From positions 4,757,001 to 4,821,000 of the forward strand of contig NZ_CP010978.1 in the NCBI RefSeq assembly GCF_000271665.2: a stretch of DNA of 64,000 bases, given 5' to 3'. Below the pieces are notes generated by a model. The model was not told the DNA's origin. It did not search any database and saw only the letters and a list, made by a program, of their open reading frames with translations. The position numbers and the translations under genes are program-made. This stretch comes from Pelosinus fermentans JBW45 (GTDB taxonomy: Bacteria > Bacillota > Negativicutes > DSM-13327). Shown in pieces: positions 45,689-54,804 of the stretch (positions within the stretch are counted from its first letter, which is position 1; the number at the start of each line of letters is the position of its first letter).

Positions 45689-47856
45689 TTGTTCGTTTCA
45701 CCAAAGCTGTAGAGATCCCATTTTAGAGGAACTGTAGGCATCGCATTAGTAAGAGTGATAGTATCGGTGATGGTTTCCGACCTTACACCCTGCACGCCGA
45801 CAGTTACAATACTTTGGACATCTTGGCATGTCGTTGCCGCCAAATTGGTAATCTGAATCGCCACGACATTGGATTTATAGGGTTCCAGCGTTACCTCGCG
45901 GTCCAGTTGCACCGTCGTGGCCGTTGCAGCTAGCAGCCGTCCAGAAAATCCCCACTGAGGCACATCATGGACCAGAAGAACCACGTCGTTAATTTGACAG
46001 GCGATTGCATCAATATCCGCGCTATGTTCCACTGTCCTCACCAGGTATTGATTGAGCCGCAGCCGATATTTGGCTTCCCGGTACGCCTGTTCGACGGTGG
46101 TAACGCCATCCAAGGTAATCTGGGTGATGTTAGGTTCCGTGGACTCATCATAATCGTCGGCATAAGCCGTGATGACGTCCTTCTCGTAGGCTTTGTCTTT
46201 GTTAGGGAAGGAAACTTCTATAGCGTTAGCCCTATCCTTCAGGCTGACGAAGGTTTCCTTGAATTTATCGGTAAGGATATTACCGACCGTGAACAGCTGC
46301 ACCGGATCACCGGGCGCATCGCAGACACAGCCGAACTTGGTGCCCCGCATGATTACCTTGCCCCGGCCAACACCTTCCGGTTTCTGCAGCAACGTCCAAA
46401 GGACGTTCGCCGTATCGAAGATATAATTGAAGGTCAAGTTCCGATCTTCGCAAAAATCAGCCCATCTGACGAAATCCTGATACACCGCCCGCGACGTCTG
46501 AACACCTTGAACAACAAACTCGTAGTTGTCGGTGTGGATATTTTTGATCTGCCGGCAGCGGTGAATCATATCATAGGCTGCCCAGGCCGGATTCGTAGCT
46601 GATTTTTGCTCATATTTACTTGTTTCAGCATTCCATACCCAAACCTTCTCACGAGTCTGCAGCCAAGTTATAATTGGCACACCTCCGCTCAACTGGCTGG
46701 TTGCCAGTGCCTTGATGCCGATAAGCACCTTGCCAGGACGAGCAAAGTCGTCATACATGATGCTTGATAATTGCGTCCAATACACGCGGGTGGAGTACCG
46801 AGTACTAATACCGCTCTTATCTGTGCATTGGACTCTTACTTCATATTGGGCGGCGGTAAGGTTATCCAGGCGGTAAGTACGGAAGAAAGCCGTATTTTGG
46901 TGCGCATTAATTGTAGCAGTGGCAAAATAGGCCCAGTTTTCACTACCGACTTTTTGGTACTCAATCTTTACAGTAACAGAAGCATCTCCTAGGCTGCCGT
47001 CATCTTTAGCATAGTATAGACCATAAGGAAACTGCAGCGTGACTTCCAGTCCTTCCACTGCGCTTCCCTCGGTTTGCTGCGTGGCCCAGGTCCCGTCTTT
47101 GTTCAATTCATAGGCTAAGGACTGATCGTCATAGGTATCATTAAAATTAGAAATCGCCTTTTGATCATTGGTTCCTAACAGGGGCTCGGCAGTTACTTTT
47201 CTGTAATAAGAAATGGGATTGTCGTTAATACGGATATCGCTGATACTGTCAATTGGCCCTTCGCCGCCACACAGCAGGATATTCAGATACTGGTCTTCAT
47301 TATCACTAGACACATGCTGGGCAAGTACCTGACCGGCTGTTCGCATGGTGCCATACGTAACGGCCAAGGCATTGCCCTGACCGGTCTGGGACTGGGCGTT
47401 GCCCCAATTATAGGATGGATTGACTTCGGCCGCGCGGTCTGCTTTGATTGGCGGGAACCAGTGATTGATGAGATTCCCGCCAATCATGTTGACAGCGCCG
47501 GCAGCCATATTGGCCCAGAAACCAGAAGCACCTCCAAATGTAGAACCCCAAGTGGTTCCCCAAGTTTTAGCTAAACTACCAGTAAAGTATCCCAATGCTA
47601 ATGTCCCAATAATTCTAAACCAGCCCCGACCGCTTTTGCCGACAACCGGACAAACGGCCAGCCAGTCATCACTATTTACCAGCTGCGCTTTCGCATCTTC
47701 CACAACATTGCCGTTTATGCTGACAATATAGTCTTCCAGCCCCATAATGTAAGGCTGAATATATTCATACGCCGTTCTGCCGGGAATATATTCTTGGGCA
47801 TGGACTTCTTTGTCACTGTGGTTGAACAGATTTTTCAGAATCGTTATTGTAATAAT
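45685..47856 (-). CDS. Prophage tail-tip attachment protein J-like, C-terminally truncated
   Basis: Lambda gpJ-type host-specificity protein, 723 residues counted from a probable ATT start at 47854-47856, 7 nt after GGAGG. No ATG, GTG or TTG lies between that RBS and the family N-terminus (KNLFNHSDKEV, YIVSINGNVVEDAKAQ, WLAVCPVVG), and the first ATG (47745) would delete it. Gpj landmarks: LNILLCGGEGPIDSISDIRIND near 200, ATNPAWAAYDMIH near 420 and VSLKDRANAIEVSF near 545. It ends after KWDLYSFGETNK, where intact proteins usually continue for hundreds of residues, so the receptor-binding end is missing. It overlaps the K-like gene by 13 nt. Confidence 0.82.
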   Translation of the reverse strand: MITITILKNLFNHSDKEVHAQEYIPGRTAYEYIQPYIMGLEDYIVSINGNVVEDAKAQLVNSDDWLAVCPVVGKSGRGWFRIIGTLALGYFTGSLAKTWGTTWGSTFGGASGFWANMAAGAVNMIGGNLINHWFPPIKADRAAEVNPSYNWGNAQSQTGQGNALAVTYGTMRTAGQVLAQHVSSDNEDQYLNILLCGGEGPIDSISDIRINDNPISYYRKVTAEPLLGTNDQKAISNFNDTYDDQSLAYELNKDGTWATQQTEGSAVEGLEVTLQFPYGLYYAKDDGSLGDASVTVKIEYQKVGSENWAYFATATINAHQNTAFFRTYRLDNLTAAQYEVRVQCTDKSGISTRYSTRVYWTQLSSIMYDDFARPGKVLIGIKALATSQLSGGVPIITWLQTREKVWVWNAETSKYEQKSATNPAWAAYDMIHRCRQIKNIHTDNYEFVVQGVQTSRAVYQDFVRWADFCEDRNLTFNYIFDTANVLWTLLQKPEGVGRGKVIMRGTKFGCVCDAPGDPVQLFTVGNILTDKFKETFVSLKDRANAIEVSFPNKDKAYEKDVITAYADDYDESTEPNITQITLDGVTTVEQAYREAKYRLRLNQYLVRTVEHSADIDAIACQINDVVLLVHDVPQWGFSGRLLAATATTVQLDREVTLEPYKSNVVAIQITNLAATTCQDVQSIVTVGVQGVRSETITDTITLTNAMPTVPLKWDLYSFGETNK

Positions 47857-48257
47857 GCCATCACCTCCGGTACATAAAATCCTTCAATACGTTTCGCCCA
47901 GGCGAGGCTGTCGACACGGTCAATGTTGACACCAACTCCCTTGCGTGTATGGATAAACCGGCCGTTGCCAATGTAGACCCCTGTATGGTCGCAGTACACA
48001 GCAAAGCGGATAACAACAAGCGCAGGAATGGGGATTTCTCCTTCACACCTGCGCCAAAATTGCTTTTGCTCATTTACTTCACTGTGAATCAAACTAGCTT
48101 CTTCACAAGATATTTTATAGTCGGGCAGTTCCACCCCGTAACGCCGAAAGATTTCCGTAGATAGTCCCCAGCAGTCCAAGCCAGTGGTTGGGTCCCGCCC
48201 GCCGTCGACAAACGGCAAACCAATAAGATCAGTAAATGTTATATTCATCGTATTCAT
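47844..48257 (-). CDS. Prophage tail peptidase, NlpC/P60 (gpK-like)
   Basis: Cell-wall peptidase of phage tail tips, 137 residues. The NlpC/P60 triad is visible: Cys in GLDCWGLSTEIF near 29, His in YCDHTGVYIGNGRFIH near 92 and the second His at RFIH. The start is ATG 48255-48257, which directly follows the L-like gene's stop; a second ATG lies three codons in. It belongs to the M-L-K-J tail-tip order. Confidence 0.82.
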   Translation of the reverse strand: MNTMNITFTDLIGLPFVDGGRDPTTGLDCWGLSTEIFRRYGVELPDYKISCEEASLIHSEVNEQKQFWRRCEGEIPIPALVVIRFAVYCDHTGVYIGNGRFIHTRKGVGVNIDRVDSLAWAKRIEGFYVPEVMALLQ

Positions 48258-48258
48258 A

Positions 48259-48876
48259 CTAGGCGTACAACCCTCCTTCCGGGATAATGGGTTCGCCGCC
48301 GTAGCGGACCGAATTGCCTCGGTTGCGGCAGGATTGCAGCGTGCCGTCACACTCCGCCAAGGACCCATTATATCCGCACTCGATTCCCTTGTACTGATCG
48401 CGCCAGGCGCAAAAACTCTTCAACACCCGTCTAGAAGGGAACCGACGTTGAATGGATATTTCGCAGCCAAGGTAAAAAGTAATCCATTTGCTGTCACAGG
48501 TCGTCGATTGCACGGTAAAGATTTCTTCTAGCTCGGGCGAAGTACTGCTCAAATGCTGGGAATGAACTACCCGCAGTATTACCATCGTACCGGTCAGGCC
48601 GTTGTTATCCTCTACATAAGCCTGGACAGTTTGCGTAATATTCGAAATCTGCAGTGGTACGGACTGCGGTCTACCTTTGTTATCCTCTGTGATGTCGCCG
48701 AGTTTAAAATTAAACGCGGTCCACGTATAACCATTCCAGATGATGTCCTCGTTATTGCGCACCAGTCGCATAGGTTCATCAGAATCCGGGATGGCAACCT
48801 CCACCAGTAAAAGCCACACACCGTCACTAGAAAGCTGACTTTTCTCAAGCATACCGGCAACTGATAAATTCAGCAT
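48259..48876 (-). CDS. Prophage minor tail protein L-like
   Basis: Lambda gpL-type tail-tip protein, 205 residues. The C-terminal four-cysteine pattern (SFCAW, IECGYNG, AECDG, QSCRNR) matches the Fe-S/metal site of gpL, and the VRNNEDIIWNGYTW N-terminal segment fits the same family. It begins 1 nt after the M-like gene's stop. Confidence 0.8.
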   Translation of the reverse strand: MLNLSVAGMLEKSQLSSDGVWLLLVEVAIPDSDEPMRLVRNNEDIIWNGYTWTAFNFKLGDITEDNKGRPQSVPLQISNITQTVQAYVEDNNGLTGTMVILRVVHSQHLSSTSPELEEIFTVQSTTCDSKWITFYLGCEISIQRRFPSRRVLKSFCAWRDQYKGIECGYNGSLAECDGTLQSCRNRGNSVRYGGEPIIPEGGLYA

Positions 48877-48877
48877 A

Positions 48878-49239
48878 TTACACCTCCTGGATTGTTATGC
48901 TACCGGAATAGTAACCCGGCGCCGCTAAATCGAAACTAATGTCTTCACCTTTGAACCGAACGGAAAACAGCTTGCCGGAATATGAGTCATTGACAACGGT
49001 TGGATAATACCAGTCAAAGGCCAAACTGCCGCCGTAAACCGTACTGCGGTAAAAATCGCGCAAGATCGCGTAATCGCCGGCCGGCAAGCCGTCCATTTGA
49101 GAGTAAAGTTCTGCGGCACCCGAGTGAACTTAGCCCGAGAAATGACCAGCCCGTTTTCCATTTCGGACTGTAATGAAGGATCTTTAATTTTGGTGGTAAA
49201 TGGGTATACCGGTTGTTGGATATTTGGAAATTGTGCCAT
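48878..49239 (-). pseudogene. Prophage minor tail protein M-like, frameshifted
   Basis: The N-terminal frame (MAQFPNIQQPVYPFTTKIKD, 49239 down to about 49090) and C-terminal frame (GLPAGDYAILRDFYRSTVYG to the end, 48878) together make one gpM-like protein of about 120 residues. Compared with the second copy at 51199-51456, one base is missing: GGCTTGCCGG here versus GGCTCTGCCGG there. Restoring it gives an uninterrupted frame. It is either a true inactivating deletion or a sequencing error. The RBS is GGAGG. Confidence 0.82.
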
Positions 49240-49430
49240 TGTTTTTTCCTCCTTTATTTTTTTAGATTAATATTGATATTAAAAACCAATTTTGCATATG
49301 CGCCAAATGAGCAACAGCTACTTAATGTTGCGCAAAACATCCCTTTTAAATCCAAAGTTTTTTAAAAACATAATGGAAATGACAGCATCTCGTGAGATGC
49401 TGCCACCAATTGTTAATAAGTATATATGGT

Positions 49431-49706
49431 TTAATAAAATAATTCTTGCACTAATTCTTCTGCTTTGCCCATTTCACTCAATAATGGATTATCATAATCA
49501 CTATAACTATCCAGATATGCTCTTACTCCACCTAATATATATAGATTATCCTTATTAGCTTCATTACATTCGAGTAAATTGAGAGCATTAATATATCGTT
49601 TGTGTATTAATTCTAACACGCCCTTCTCCTCATTTATTTTATATTTTTCTTCAAGGTACTTAATAACTTCTTTTACTTGCTTTTTTAATTCATCCTTATT
49701 ACTCAT
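49431..49706 (-). CDS. Candidate immunity protein
   Basis: Small soluble acidic, all-helical protein, 91 residues (MSNKDELKKQ..., DYDNPLLSEMGKAEELV). I do not recognise a named family. It starts 9 nt after the stop of the toxin-like gene behind a strong AGGAGG, the usual place and size for an immunity gene. Strongly AT-rich compared with the flanking tail genes. Confidence 0.55.
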   Translation of the reverse strand: MSNKDELKKQVKEVIKYLEEKYKINEEKGVLELIHKRYINALNLLECNEANKDNLYILGGVRAYLDSYSDYDNPLLSEMGKAEELVQELFY

Positions 49707-49715
49707 AATATCCTC

Positions 49716-51202
49716 CTAGTTAGATGGTATAACATGTATCTCCTTTATCCATTCTAATGACCAATTCTTGGGTAATAGTACTTGATCTACTTGTCCTTCC
49801 AATTTAGCTCCAGATTTGGTGTATTGTTCAGCTACCTTACCTATATTCAATATTTGTCCTTTAGGTATTATAATCACAGCTTCATACATTCTTGTATTTC
49901 CCCATACTGGCAACAATGCAGCATCAATTTTTGCTTGTATTCTATTGCTTGTTCGCAATGTTGTCGCAAAAGCCCACCCGCATCAGCTCTGCCACCAAAC
50001 GTACGGTATAAAGTAACATTTTCATTAGTTACAACTGTTCTGTAGTTTCCATCTGTAAAAGATTTGGCTATCCCTTCTGCCAAATCCTCTTTTTTAATTC
50101 CCTTAACTTTGCCTTCAATCCTGGTTAAGTATTTAGCATTACCAAGCCCCTCAGAAATCTTACCTATTCCCCTGAGCGACCTAAGCATACTAACTCCTTC
50201 TCCGATGACTGCGCCTCCTGGAATAACTACTAAAGAATCCAAGAAGTCCCCAAATGGCTGGTTCCTTTCTTGTCGCCTCTTCTCACTATATTCTCGTTGA
50301 GATGCAGCTTCCCTTTTTAATTTTTCAAAAAAATTATCTATTCCCTCAAAGTACTTACTTCTGCCTTCCATCCTTTGTACTTCAGTCTGAGTATATGTTC
50401 CTGCATTGCTAACTTCCACTAAAGTGTAACAATCTCTTCCACAGAAACCGACAAATTCATAAGATTTCGATTGAACAAAATCTTCAATCAGTTTTAAGTA
50501 TATTAATAATATCCCCAAATTTCCTGATGAAAAAAGTTGCCAATAACTTTTTTCTAATTCTGTAGAATATTTATTTTTCAGACGAATACTGCGCAAATAT
50601 TGGGCAAATTCGATTTGATTTTGCGTTAGTAAATAATCTTCAGAAGGTGTTAACCTAGCTAAATTTGTTAAGTCGACATCAATACCCATTTTCCCTGGAA
50701 CGGCAATATCAGTAGTTATGTTATCTCCAGTGTGAGATAGCTGCATATCTTGGCAAATAAAGTCATTCCATATTCGGCTACTAGCTTTTCCATTAGTTGT
50801 AACAATTAATTCAAATGGTACATTTAATCCAACTTTAAGAAGCATTAGCTTTATAACATCTTTTGGCAAATACATATCTGAAATCAAGATATCACCAGGT
50901 TTCACCTTTTTAATATTCTCGACAATTGGTATTGCTTGTTCTATTTCTGTATTTATTTCAAGTTCCTTTAACCTAGCTCCAATAGAAGGATCAACTTTGT
51001 AACTGCTAATTATTTCTTCGTAAATATCATCTATGGTATAAGTTTCACACTTTCTTGCTGCGACACATTGTTCTGATTGAATACGGGCTTTTGCGAATCC
51101 CGTCATTCTAGTCTCTTGTTCTACTATATGGAAAATACCGTAGGGATGTATGCATCGTCTAGCAATCAAAGTATCAAATACATCCCATGAATGATTTATC
51201 AT
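49716..51202 (-). pseudogene. HAD-domain / polymorphic-toxin-like fusion, frameshifted near its end
   Basis: Residues 1-265 are a COG5610-like HAD domain: motif I DVFDTL (D7, D10), motif II ISDMYL (S108), motif IV TGDNITTD (D160, D165), then the FCGRDCYTL block. From about 268 a charged linker (KREAASQREYSEKRRQERN), a glycine-rich hydrophobic segment and a toxin-like tail follow. The frame breaks near 49995 in GGTGGGCTTTT: one extra G restores ADAGG-AFATTLRTSNRIQ and continues to 49716 with LLPVWGNTRMYEA, IIIPKGQILNIGK and VDQVLLPKNW, a pattern I associate with secreted-toxin C-termini. The start is ATG 51200-51202 behind GGAGGAGGGG. AT-rich; lies between two M copies. Confidence 0.65.
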
Positions 51203-51456
51203 GTATATATCCCCTCCTCCTGGGACAATAAACTTGTCCCCACGTCGCCATAAACCGTATTGCGGTAAAAATCCCGCAAGGCCGCGTAATCGGCCGCCGG
51301 CAGAGCCGTCCATTTCAGAGTAAAGATTTGGGGTAACCGGGTAAACTTGACCCGGGAAATGACCAGCCCGTTTTCCATTTCAGATTGCAGCGAGGGGTCT
51401 TTGATTTTGGTGGTAAACGGATATACTGGCTGTTGAATATTTGGAAATTGTGCCAT
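51199..51456 (-). pseudogene. Second M-like tail gene copy, 3' truncated
   Basis: About 85% identical by eye to the N-terminal part of the M-like gene at 48878-49239, but intact across the position where that copy is frameshifted (FTLKWTALPAADYAALRD). Homology stops at about 51243 after YRNTVYGD; the last 14 codons are foreign and include the RBS of the HAD/toxin gene. It marks the upstream edge of the cassette. Confidence 0.8.
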
Positions 51457-51997
51457 TGTTTTTGCCGCCTTTGTTTTCTGAAGATTAGAGTTTAGAACCT
51501 AATAGCATCATGGGCCACATAGTCAACATCATCTACGAAACACGTACAGACGTCTTATCTTATGGATGTTGGAACTACCTTCAGCTCCCTGGGGTTCGCT
51601 CAGGATAGCAATTAAATTGGTATAACTGACATCCTAAACAACGTTAGGAGTTATTCGATCAAGAAACCACCAGTTGAATTTCTTTCCTGTGCTAAGCCGA
51701 TTTTTAGACTTTCACCTTTGTTTCTGCAAAAAATAATAAATGAAATCCAATGGTTGAAAGGTCTTTGAATTTAGATTTGTTCTTCTATTATTTATCCGTA
51801 CAAATTAACCCAAAAAGGTATAGGTGCTTATACAATATTTTTGAACACTCCTCAGCTATTGATATATCATTCAAGAAGTCTTCCATCTTATATAATTAAA
51901 ATAAAAAAAGAACCTATAGAAATAGACTCTTATTAGTGTCCATTCTGTAGGTTCCATTTTAAATTATCTCTTTATGCCAGACTTGTGCCAAACTTTT
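51457..51997. other. Intergenic region upstream of the prophage remnant
   Basis: No gene is supported. The part nearest 51480-51620 has a more balanced base composition with short open stretches and could be phage debris; from about 51750 it is ordinary AT-rich spacer. An AT-rich run with a possible weak hairpin lies near 51900-51960, downstream of the M20 hydrolase. Confidence 0.4.
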
Positions 51998-53314
51998 TTA
52001 ATCCGCTTGGTTAAAGGAATTTAAAAATTCCACATATTTTTCTTTGGTTAGCAATGGTTTATAATCATGCAATATGTTCTCTGCTGCTTCGCCATCGCCA
52101 TACAATAGGTCAATAATCGTCATCGCCAGTGCCTGAGCGGACTTTATATAAGCCGCGTGAACATCAGTCACAATATATTCCTTACTATGCAACGCACCTG
52201 ATACACAAGCAAGCCAAGGATGTATCGTCGGCATAATGTGAGAAAGATCACCGGTGTCGGTGCTGCCAGCTTCATGCGTCCCGTCAATCACCTGGGGTTG
52301 TCCGTATAACACTTCCGCATTGCCTCTAAATACTTGATTCAGATCCTGGTTATTATACATTGGCAAATAACCGGGTAAACTTTGAATAGAAACTTCAGCA
52401 CCTACTGCATCCCCACCGGCGCGCAAGGCACGGTCAATCTTTCCATTGCTTTCTTGCAGTGCCTCCATAGTGGCAGCACGAACATAACTTTCCATGCGCA
52501 CATCTTCGGGTATTACGTTGACTAAATCACCACCTTGGGTAATGATCGGATGAAACCGCACATAATCTTCTTCACGAAAAGTCTCCCGCTGGGCATTGAC
52601 TCCCATTATGCCTAACATGGCTGCATTCAAAGCATTAATTCCTTCTGAAGGCGCCATTGCGGCATGAGCAGCTTTACCTCGATACTTAACCAATTTGCCG
52701 ATAAATCCATTACTGGTACTGCCAAGACGGATGAAACTATCGACCTGGGTATTAGTGAGTAAATGAATCTGCAGGGCCATATCAATATCATCAAAAGCCC
52801 CCAGGTGAATCAATTCCTGCTTACCGCCAAGATACGTGATTTTACCTTCTTCACGAAGCTTATTGCGATAGGAAATCTCAACATATTCTTCTGCCGGAAC
52901 AGCGAAAAGCACTACATCTCCAGCTAAGTATTCCATGGCACCTGTTTCCAGTAAGGCTCTGCCTACAGCCATCAATATTGCAATCTGAACGTTATGACCA
53001 CAGCAATGAGCAGCCCCACTTAACGGATCTGCGCCAGGATGGGCAGCGCAAGTAACAGCATCAAGCTCACCTAGTATAGCAACCGTACGGTTCGATTTTT
53101 TACCTTTGAGACGTCCCTTGACACCAGTAAGTGCCAATCCTTTTTCATAAGATACACCTAATGTACGAAATATTTCTTCTACCTTGGAAGCAGTCTTCGT
53201 TTCTTTAAAACCTAGCTCTGGTTCTTTATAGATAGACTCTCCCAACGCAAAGATTTGTTCTTTACTTGCTTCTATTGCCTGACAAATCTTTTGTTTTAAT
53301 TCTTCCTTTTTCAT
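51998..53314 (-). CDS. M20 family amidohydrolase
   Basis: Metal-dependent amidohydrolase/aminoacylase of the M20D group (HipO/AbgA/AbgB-like), 438 residues. Metal-site segments: GELDAVTCAAHPGADPLSGAAHCCGHNVQ near 82-110 (the CGHN motif), VPAEEYVE near 140, and GGDLVNVIPEDVRME near 255; a lid/dimerisation domain sits between. It likely hydrolyses an N-acyl or peptide-like amide in the cytoplasm. It lies 30 nt after the DUF3100-type membrane pair, which may import the substrate. GGAGGT precedes the ATG. Confidence 0.88.
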   Translation of the reverse strand: MKKEELKQKICQAIEASKEQIFALGESIYKEPELGFKETKTASKVEEIFRTLGVSYEKGLALTGVKGRLKGKKSNRTVAILGELDAVTCAAHPGADPLSGAAHCCGHNVQIAILMAVGRALLETGAMEYLAGDVVLFAVPAEEYVEISYRNKLREEGKITYLGGKQELIHLGAFDDIDMALQIHLLTNTQVDSFIRLGSTSNGFIGKLVKYRGKAAHAAMAPSEGINALNAAMLGIMGVNAQRETFREEDYVRFHPIITQGGDLVNVIPEDVRMESYVRAATMEALQESNGKIDRALRAGGDAVGAEVSIQSLPGYLPMYNNQDLNQVFRGNAEVLYGQPQVIDGTHEAGSTDTGDLSHIMPTIHPWLACVSGALHSKEYIVTDVHAAYIKSAQALAMTIIDLLYGDGEAAENILHDYKPLLTKEKYVEFLNSFNQAD

Positions 53315-53343
53315 CGTCTACCTCCAGCACCATTTTTTTTATA

Positions 53344-53796
53344 TTAAATCGCGCCTTCCCATTTTAGGACAAATTGGGCAATAATCGCAGCAAATAAAAA
53401 AGTCCCCGTCATCACAGCCAATGTTACCGGTACGATTTTCCAAGATAACTTTTTAAATAACTCAATATCTTTCCCCAATGATAAGCCGGCATAGGCCAAG
53501 ATAGGAGTAGTAACGGCTAAAAATTGTACCTTTTTTGTTATTTGGATCACCCATGCACTGCCGGGAAAGCTTGGGAGAGAAATAATAATGGCAACAATGG
53601 AAATCCAAAAAACCATAGGCAATTTATTCAGTCCAGGCACTTGGCTGATAGCCATTCCAATAAGACCAATCACAATAATTACAAGAACACCTAATAGGGA
53701 ACTATACCAATCTACTTGATAACCAATGACATTACCAACTGCCATAAGCAATCCTGATAGTATCATGGCAACGGTCATATTCTGCAATTTATTCAT
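53344..53796 (-). CDS. Small membrane protein, partner of the DUF3100-type protein
   Basis: I do not recognise a named family. 150 residues with four to five TM helices and little else (IVIGLIGMAISQVPGLNKLP, TPILAYAGLSLGKDIELFKK). Its ATG shares one base with the stop of the upstream gene (TAATG), implying translational coupling and a 1:1 membrane complex. Probably one half of a two-component transporter. Confidence 0.75.
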   Translation of the reverse strand: MNKLQNMTVAMILSGLLMAVGNVIGYQVDWYSSLLGVLVIIVIGLIGMAISQVPGLNKLPMVFWISIVAIIISLPSFPGSAWVIQITKKVQFLAVTTPILAYAGLSLGKDIELFKKLSWKIVPVTLAVMTGTFLFAAIIAQFVLKWEGAI

Positions 53797-54590
53797 TATA
53801 CCTTCTCCTTTGCAGTCTCTTTATCGCTCTGAAACTTGCTTAAAAAATTATACAGTTTGGTCGCCAGTGGTAAAGAAAAAAAGAGACTTACATAAATGCC
53901 CAAGATAGTAGACATTAAGTTCGCTGCCCCTGCATAGGCCCGAATTTGTTGTTCCATATCCGGATAGGCTGCAATAATGGAACCAACTGAAGCCGCCATC
54001 ATGCTACCGCTGCCTACACCTGACCCCATAGCCAATGCATAGGGATGAAGAATTCCCAATTTGGCAACAACCCCTGTTAAAATCGACAGCCATACTGCGC
54101 CAACTAGCGTTCCACAGATATACGTGGCCATTACACCCCGTCCTTCTGGCGAATCAAGTCCGTACTTCTCTGCAATAATGGCAATATTGGGTTCTCTCGC
54201 AACAGAATACGTAGCGCCAATGGATTCTCTCCCCATCCTTAAAAATACAGCAATTGGCAAGCCTAATATAACCGTGCCGAAAAAATGACCGATTTCTTGA
54301 AGGAGCAGCGCTCCTTTCGAATGAAACAACAAGGATAAATTCGGTCCAATATCCAAGCCAATTTTAACGATTAAAAGCATCATAGCAATGGGCAAGATCC
54401 CAGCAGCCACTTCCATTTGCTTTGTTGATAGAATCTTAAATTTAGGAAAACTGATGATGCCGCCAAGTACCAATGCATGCAACAGCGGCAGCAAAATAAT
54501 GAGACCATACTTTATAATTCCAAGGTTCTCTGACATAACAACAATAATAAGTACTAAAAGATGAATTTTCCAATTACGCAAAATATCCAC
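53796..54590 (-). CDS. DUF3100-type membrane protein
   Basis: Polytopic membrane protein, 264 residues, about eight TM segments, matching what I recall of DUF3100: VMMLLIVKIGLDIGP-like core, SVAREPNIAIIAEKYGLDSPEGRGVMATYICGT and the glycine-rich GSGVGSGSMMAA. The family is uncharacterised but often neighbours M20 hydrolases, as here. Together with the 150-aa protein it may be an uptake system for the amide cleaved by the hydrolase. Confidence 0.75.
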   Translation of the reverse strand: MDILRNWKIHLLVLIIVVMSENLGIIKYGLIILLPLLHALVLGGIISFPKFKILSTKQMEVAAGILPIAMMLLIVKIGLDIGPNLSLLFHSKGALLLQEIGHFFGTVILGLPIAVFLRMGRESIGATYSVAREPNIAIIAEKYGLDSPEGRGVMATYICGTLVGAVWLSILTGVVAKLGILHPYALAMGSGVGSGSMMAASVGSIIAAYPDMEQQIRAYAGAANLMSTILGIYVSLFFSLPLATKLYNFLSKFQSDKETAKEKV

Positions 54591-54767
54591 TACATCACTC
54601 CCAAATTATTTTTAGAAATTTGTTTTTATGATATTTTTTCTTTTGCAAATCACCTCTTTTATTTAAGGAATATATACGGTACTTTTCCTAAAATAATTAT
54701 ATAACAGCATGATTAGAAACAGCAAGTACCTTTGTATGTCTTCAATTGTTCTAAATGGAAAATAAGA

Positions 54768-54799
54768 GAATACCATGCAAAAAGCATATGGTATTCTCG
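54768..54799 (-). terminator. Terminator of the wHTH regulator gene
   Basis: GAGAATACCAT pairs perfectly with ATGGTATTCTC; the minus-strand exit is TTATTTTCC. The inner GAATACCA/TGGTATTC with ATGC..GCATAT is shared with the palindrome at 44985-45045. Confidence 0.75.
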
Positions 54800-54804
54800 A
54801 CGAA

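Noticed and set aside
45967-46602. Open frame of 211 codons on the plus strand opposite the J-like gene
   Set aside because: Antisense shadow of the higher-GC phage gene; no RBS or family features.
45341-51456. Complete inducible prophage
   Set aside because: Only M, L, K and J-like genes remain, with frameshifts and truncations; no integrase, terminase, capsid, repressor or attachment sites were found in the window.
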